9,716 nucleotides of DNA, from assembly GCA_002423245.1 (NCBI GenBank), contig DIVD01000045.1, positions 67,467 through 77,182 on the forward strand, written 5' to 3'. Below the pieces are notes generated by a model. That model made no database searches. It worked only from the letters and a program-made list of their open reading frames with translations, and was not told the origin of the DNA. Both the position numbers and the translations under genes were made by a program. Origin of the DNA: Rhodobacteraceae bacterium UBA6141 (GTDB lineage: Bacteria; Pseudomonadota; Alphaproteobacteria; Rhodobacterales; Rhodobacteraceae). Every line of letters starts with the position of its first letter. The first letter of the stretch is position 1. Positions 6,522-9,716 of this stretch are shown here, one piece after another.

Positions 6522-7445
6522 ATGCCGATCACCCTGCCCGAGACGCTTCCCGCCTTTGACATCCTGTCGAAGGAAGGCGTCATGGTCATGTCGCCGGGCA
6601 GGGCGGCGATGCAGGACATCCGCCCCTTGCGGATCGGGCTGCTGAACCTGATGCCCAAGAAGATCCAGACCGAGAACCAGTTCGCCCGGCTGATCGGCGC
6701 GACGCCGCTGCAGATCGACTTCCAGCTGATCCGCATGACCGACCACGAGACGCGCAACACCGCCGCCGAACATATGGAGGCCTTCTACCGCCCCTTCGCC
6801 GAGGTGGAGGCCAGCGGCGAGAAGTTCGACGGGCTGATCATCACCGGCGCGCCGGTCGAGCATCTCGATTTCGCCGAGGTGACCTATTGGGACGAACTGG
6901 CGCGGGTCTTCGACTGGACGCAGACCCATGTGCATTCCACCTTCGGCGTGTGCTGGGGCGGGATGGCGATGATCTGGCACTTCCACGGCGTGAAAAAGCA
7001 CATCCTGCCGGCCAAGGCCTTCGGCTGCTTCCGCCACCGCAACCTTGCCCCCGCCTCGCCCTTCCTGCGCGGCTTCTCGGATGATTTCGTGATCCCGGTC
7101 AGCCGCTGGACCGAAATGCGGCAGGACGAGATCGACGCCGCGCCGGGGCTGGTCACGCTGCTGGGTTCCGACGAGGTCGGCCCCTGCCTCGTGCAGGACG
7201 AGGCGCATCGCGCGCTCTACATCTTCAACCATTTCGAATATGACACCGGCACGCTGAAAGAGGAATACGACCGCGATGTTGCGGCCGGCAAAGCCGTCAG
7301 CGTCCCGCAGAACTACTATCCGGGGAACGATCCGTCGCGCCCGCCCTTGAACAGGTGGCGCAGCCACGCACATCTGCTCTATGGCAACTGGATCAATGAA
7401 ATTTACCAGACGACGCAATACGACATGGCGAAAATTGGCACTTAG
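6522..7445 (+). CDS. metA: Homoserine O-acyltransferase, predicted acetyl-CoA specific
   Basis: A 307-residue cytoplasmic enzyme of methionine synthesis that acylates the hydroxyl of L-homoserine, the first committed step. It aligns throughout with E. coli MetA (309 residues): IRPLRIGLLNLMPKKI at 33-48, TENQF at 50-54, and the glutamine-amidotransferase-like fold. The catalytic residues are C144 in GVCWGG, H237 and E239 in NHFEYD, matching E. coli Cys142, His235 and Glu237. The position equal to E. coli Gly111, which sets acyl-CoA choice, is Glu here (E113 in GAPVEHLDF). In the family, Glu goes with acetyl-CoA and Gly with succinyl-CoA, so the product is predicted to be O-acetyl-homoserine. 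The AAGGAGG site six bases upstream fixes the start. The 31-base gap before it leaves no room for a SAM-II riboswitch, which precedes metA in some alphaproteobacteria. The 3' end overlaps the next gene by 50 bases. Confidence 0.96.
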   Translation: MPITLPETLPAFDILSKEGVMVMSPGRAAMQDIRPLRIGLLNLMPKKIQTENQFARLIGATPLQIDFQLIRMTDHETRNTAAEHMEAFYRPFAEVEASGEKFDGLIITGAPVEHLDFAEVTYWDELARVFDWTQTHVHSTFGVCWGGMAMIWHFHGVKKHILPAKAFGCFRHRNLAPASPFLRGFSDDFVIPVSRWTEMRQDEIDAAPGLVTLLGSDEVGPCLVQDEAHRALYIFNHFEYDTGTLKEEYDRDVAAGKAVSVPQNYYPGNDPSRPPLNRWRSHAHLLYGNWINEIYQTTQYDMAKIGT

Positions 7446-8385
7446 CCTTGCCCTCCTTCTGCTGCTGGCCGCCGGGGCGACCTGGTGGCGGGCGGCGGCG
7501 CGCGAGGCGGATGCCCGGCGCGCCCAGCCGCCCGAGGGGCGCTTCGCGGTCATCGAGGGGGTGCGGATCCACATGGTGGTGGCCGGGCCCGAGGATGGCT
7601 CGGTCCCCGACCTGGTGCTGATTCACGGCGCCTCGGGCTCGGGGCGCGATTTCACCTTCGACCTCGTGCAGAGGCTGGCGGGCCGCTACCGGGTGATCGT
7701 GCCCGACCGGCCCGGTTTCGGCTGGTCCGGCGAGGCGCCGGGCAAGGAAAGCCTTGCCGATCAGGCGCGGCTGCTGGCGGGCGCGGCGGCGGTGGTGGGC
7801 GCGGACCGGCCCGTCGTGCTTGGCCACAGCTATGGCGGCGCGGTGGCGCTGGCCTGGGGCGTGACGATGCCGGACCGGGCGGCGGCGCTGGTGCCGGTCT
7901 CTGCGCCGAGCTACGCTTGGGAGGGCGGGTTGCCGACCTTCTACCGCATCACCTCCAGCAGGCTCGGGCAGGCTCTGGCGGTGCCGCTGATCGCCGCCTG
8001 GGTGCCGGAAGGCATGATCGAGCGCGCGGTGGCAAGCGTGTTCGAGCCGCAGGAGGAGCCTCCGGGATATGCCGACTGGTTCGGCCCGCGGCTTTCCGCC
8101 TCGCGCACGACATTGCGGGTCAATGCGCGCGAGCGGGCGGCGCTGAAGCCGCAACTGGCGGCGATGGAGCCGCTCTATCCCGCGCTGCCGATGCCGGTGG
8201 AACTGGTGCACGGGATGGCCGATACCACCGTCGGCGCGCGGATCCACTCGGCGCGGCTGGCGCAGGCCGCGCCGCAGGCCCGGCTGAAGATGCTGCCGGG
8301 CGTGGGACACATGGCCCACCATGCCGCCCCCGACGAGGTGGTCGCCGCCATCGACCGCGCCGCGGCCCGCGCCGGGCTGCGCTGA
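7396..8385 (+). CDS. Membrane-anchored alpha/beta hydrolase
   Basis: A 329-residue alpha/beta-hydrolase-fold enzyme. A basic N-terminus (MKFTRRRN, then WRK) leads into one hydrophobic segment at about 14-31, so it is probably anchored in the inner membrane with the catalytic domain in the periplasm, or exported. The catalytic triad is S145 in the nucleophile elbow GHSYGG, D276 in HGMADTTV and H305 in GVGHMAHH. The oxyanion-hole HG is at 77-78, and PDRPGFGWS at 103-111 is a standard core motif. A lid region lies at about 173-232. The substrate (ester, lactone or epoxide) is not readable. The start is uncertain: the ATG at 7396 lies inside metA and gives the best signal-anchor layout, another ATG at 7381 adds five residues, and a TTG at 7435 would drop the basic region. 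None has a strong ribosome binding site, suggesting coupling to metA translation. Confidence 0.88.
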   Translation: MKFTRRRNTTWRKLALSLALLLLLAAGATWWRAAAREADARRAQPPEGRFAVIEGVRIHMVVAGPEDGSVPDLVLIHGASGSGRDFTFDLVQRLAGRYRVIVPDRPGFGWSGEAPGKESLADQARLLAGAAAVVGADRPVVLGHSYGGAVALAWGVTMPDRAAALVPVSAPSYAWEGGLPTFYRITSSRLGQALAVPLIAAWVPEGMIERAVASVFEPQEEPPGYADWFGPRLSASRTTLRVNARERAALKPQLAAMEPLYPALPMPVELVHGMADTTVGARIHSARLAQAAPQARLKMLPGVGHMAHHAAPDEVVAAIDRAAARAGLR

Positions 8386-8408
8386 TGGCGGGGTCCGTGC
8401 AGGCTCCA

Positions 8409-8436
8409 TTGCGGCGGGGACGGCAATCGCCATACT
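8409..8436 (+). promoter_or_regulatory. Possible sigma-70-type promoter of the PPK2 gene
   Basis: TTGCGG at 8409-8414 and CATACT at 8431-8436 are separated by 16 bases, each matching four of six consensus bases. They lie in the 76-base gap before the PPK2 gene, about 25 bases ahead of its start. Matches of this quality also occur by chance, so support is modest. Confidence 0.33.
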
Positions 8437-8450
8437 GGTGCGAAAGCTGC

Positions 8451-8455
8451 AAAGG
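8451..8455 (+). promoter_or_regulatory. Ribosome binding site deciding the PPK2 start
   Basis: AAAGG ends six bases before the ATG at 8462. An in-frame upstream ATG at 8321 lies inside the hydrolase gene and would add a Pro/Arg-rich extension with no family likeness, so the start at 8462 is preferred. Confidence 0.6.
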
Positions 8456-8461
8456 TACCCG

Positions 8462-9415
8462 ATGCCCGCCAACACGACCCAGCCCGCCAACTCGACCGGG
8501 GACGAGATCCCCTTCGTCGCCGACATCCTGAACTTCTATGAAAACGAGGCGCCGAAACCGCTGCGCCGCGCCATCGAGGCGGCGGGCAGGAACGACATCC
8601 TCTCTGCGAGCTATCCCTACAAGTCGGAAATCTCCGGCAAGGAGTACGGCGCGCGCATGGATCGGTTGCAGATCCAGCTGGTGAGGATGCTGGCGGGGCT
8701 CCGGGCCAGTGGCGGGCGCGTCGCGGTGCTGTTCGAGGGCCGGGACGCGGCCGGCAAGGGCGGCACCATCGAGCGGACGCGCGAGAACCTGAACCCGCGC
8801 AACGCCTATATCGTCGCGCTGCCCAAACCCACCGAGCGCGAGGCGACGCAATGGTATTTCCAGCGCTATGCCGGCCGGCTGCCCGCCGCCGGGGAAATCG
8901 CGCTGTTCGACCGAAGCTGGTACAATCGCGGCGTGGTGGAACAGGTGTTCGGCTTCTGCACCCCGCTGCAACGCAGGCATTTCTTCCAGCAGCTGCCCGA
9001 TTTCGAGCGGATGCTGGTGGACGAGGGCATCACGCTGGTCAAGATCTGGCTGGAGGTCAGCCGCGCCGAGCAGTTGCGCCGCTTCCTCGACCGCGCGAAG
9101 GATCCGCTCAAGCAGTGGAAGCTCAGCTGGATCGACGTGGAGGGGCTGAAGAAATGGGACGCCTATTGCGCCGCCATCTCGGAAACGCTGTCGCTCAGCC
9201 ATCTGGCGGGGGCGCCCTGGACGGTGATCCTCTCCGATGACAAGGACCGCGCCCGCATCGCCGCGATCCAGACGCTGCTGCTGGCGGTGGACTATCCGGG
9301 CAAGGATCTCGACGCCATCGGCAGCATCGACACCAGCATCTGCGGCGGCCCCGAGATCATGCCGCCCGAGGTGATGGCGCCGGCCACCCCGGCCGGGCCG
9401 GACGCCGCCGGCTGA
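8462..9415 (+). CDS. ppk2: Polyphosphate kinase 2 (PPK2 family, class I type)
   Basis: A 317-residue cytoplasmic phosphotransferase that moves phosphate between inorganic polyphosphate and nucleotides. Class I members mostly work on nucleoside diphosphates, making GTP or ATP from polyphosphate or the reverse. A single PPK2 domain spans about residues 51-285. Walker A is GRDAAGKGG at 93-101 (K99), the next block is ENLNPRNAYIVALPKPTERE at 108-127, Walker B is FDRSWYNR at 149-156 (D150), and the lid is FLDRAKDPLKQWKLS at 208-222. All core residues are present, and a one-domain protein of about 300 residues fits class I. The lid continues WID, where I recall Pro being common at W223. The polar first 15 residues and the Pro/Ala-rich last 25 are probably disordered. 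The stop overlaps the next gene's start as TGATG. Confidence 0.95.
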   Translation: MPANTTQPANSTGDEIPFVADILNFYENEAPKPLRRAIEAAGRNDILSASYPYKSEISGKEYGARMDRLQIQLVRMLAGLRASGGRVAVLFEGRDAAGKGGTIERTRENLNPRNAYIVALPKPTEREATQWYFQRYAGRLPAAGEIALFDRSWYNRGVVEQVFGFCTPLQRRHFFQQLPDFERMLVDEGITLVKIWLEVSRAEQLRRFLDRAKDPLKQWKLSWIDVEGLKKWDAYCAAISETLSLSHLAGAPWTVILSDDKDRARIAAIQTLLLAVDYPGKDLDAIGSIDTSICGGPEIMPPEVMAPATPAGPDAAG

Positions 9416-9716
9416 TGGCCAAGCAGGGCTACCACCACGGCAACCTGCGCCAGGCGCTGGTCGAGGCCGCGCTCGGCCTGATCGAGGCGCAGGGGCCGCA
9501 GGGCTTCACCCTGTCCGAGGCCGCGAAATCGGCAGGGGTGACGCCCGCCGCCGTCTATCGCCACTTTGCCGGGCGCGAGGAGCTGATCGCCGAATGCGCG
9601 CGTCAGGGCTTCGGCATCTTCGCCGATCTGATGGAGCACGCCTGGAACGGCGGCAAGCCCTCGACCCTTGCGGCCTTCGAGGCGACGGGGCGCGCCTATC
9701 TCGCCTTCGCGCGGCG
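9415..9716 (+). CDS. TetR/AcrR-family transcriptional regulator (partial, cut by window end)
   Basis: The first 100 codons of a DNA-binding regulator that runs off the right edge. The start ATG shares a base with the PPK2 stop (TGATG) and has no ribosome binding site, so it is likely translated by reinitiation after PPK2. The opening YHHGNLRQALVEAAL at residues 6-20 is the first helix typical of TetR members that carry a WHG-type ligand domain. The helix-turn-helix runs from about residue 32 to 51: FTLSEAAKSAGVTPAAVYRHF, where the YRHF end of the recognition helix is diagnostic. The ligand domain begins at about residue 60 and is mostly outside the window, so the inducer cannot be guessed. 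A role in controlling its own operon, including PPK2, is inferred from the overlap. Confidence 0.9.
   Translation, partial: MAKQGYHHGNLRQALVEAALGLIEAQGPQGFTLSEAAKSAGVTPAAVYRHFAGREELIAECARQGFGIFADLMEHAWNGGKPSTLAAFEATGRAYLAFAR

Noticed and set aside
7396..8385. The alpha/beta hydrolase as MetX (homoserine acetyltransferase), given its position after metA
   Set aside because: MetX is a cytoplasmic protein of about 370 residues with a different nucleophile motif. This protein has a membrane anchor and a generic GHSYGG elbow, and MetA already provides the activity.
1..9716. Mobile elements, CRISPR arrays, tRNA or rRNA genes, toxin-antitoxin or phage-defence genes
   Set aside because: No direct-repeat arrays, terminal inverted repeats, transposase or integrase motifs, or RNA gene signatures were seen. 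Composition looks even throughout, except for the FadL upstream region.

Overview
The window is a densely packed, high-GC stretch with every supportable gene on the + strand. Gene content and style suggest an alphaproteobacterium of the Rhodobacterales (Rhodobacter/Paracoccus-like). The reasons are strong GC bias at third codon positions, a short FadL-type porin with the N-terminal style typical of that group, stop/start overlaps of the ATGA, GTGA and TGATG kinds, and GGAGG-type ribosome binding sites. This is inference from composition and protein style; no rRNA or other marker gene is present. No phage, transposon, integrase, tRNA, rRNA or CRISPR signal was seen, and the region looks like ordinary chromosome.

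Layout. (1) 1-2242: the 3' part of an ABC importer operon of the polyamine/opine/phosphonate class. It has the tail of an upstream gene, a PotC-like permease, a PotA-like ATPase starting at GTG, and a small antibiotic-biosynthesis-monooxygenase (ABM) fold protein, joined by 4-base overlaps. (2) 2297-3232: an EamA/DMT transporter. (3) 3233-3374: a less GC-rich intergenic region with two small dyads and a possible promoter, ahead of a FadL-family outer-membrane protein (3375-4508), which is followed by a hairpin-plus-T-run candidate terminator. (4) 4620-8385: a second EamA/DMT transporter, an unnamed P-loop protein of 296 residues, MetA (homoserine O-acyltransferase) and a membrane-anchored alpha/beta hydrolase that overlaps metA by 50 bases. 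(5) 8462 to the right edge: a polyphosphate kinase 2 (PPK2) gene whose stop overlaps the start of a TetR-family regulator cut off by the window end.

How the genes work together. The first block is a coherent solute importer missing its binding protein and first permease, which should lie to the left. MetA commits homoserine to methionine synthesis, and a Glu at the acyl-CoA specificity position predicts acetyl-CoA use. PPK2 moves phosphate between polyphosphate and nucleotides, and its overlap with a TetR gene suggests joint expression. The two DMT exporters, FadL and the hydrolase have no clear shared pathway. No multi-gene undescribed system could be shown. The best candidate for new biology is the P-loop protein at 5600-6490, whose motif order resembles small-molecule kinases of the shikimate/gluconate kinase type and which sits 31 bases ahead of metA.
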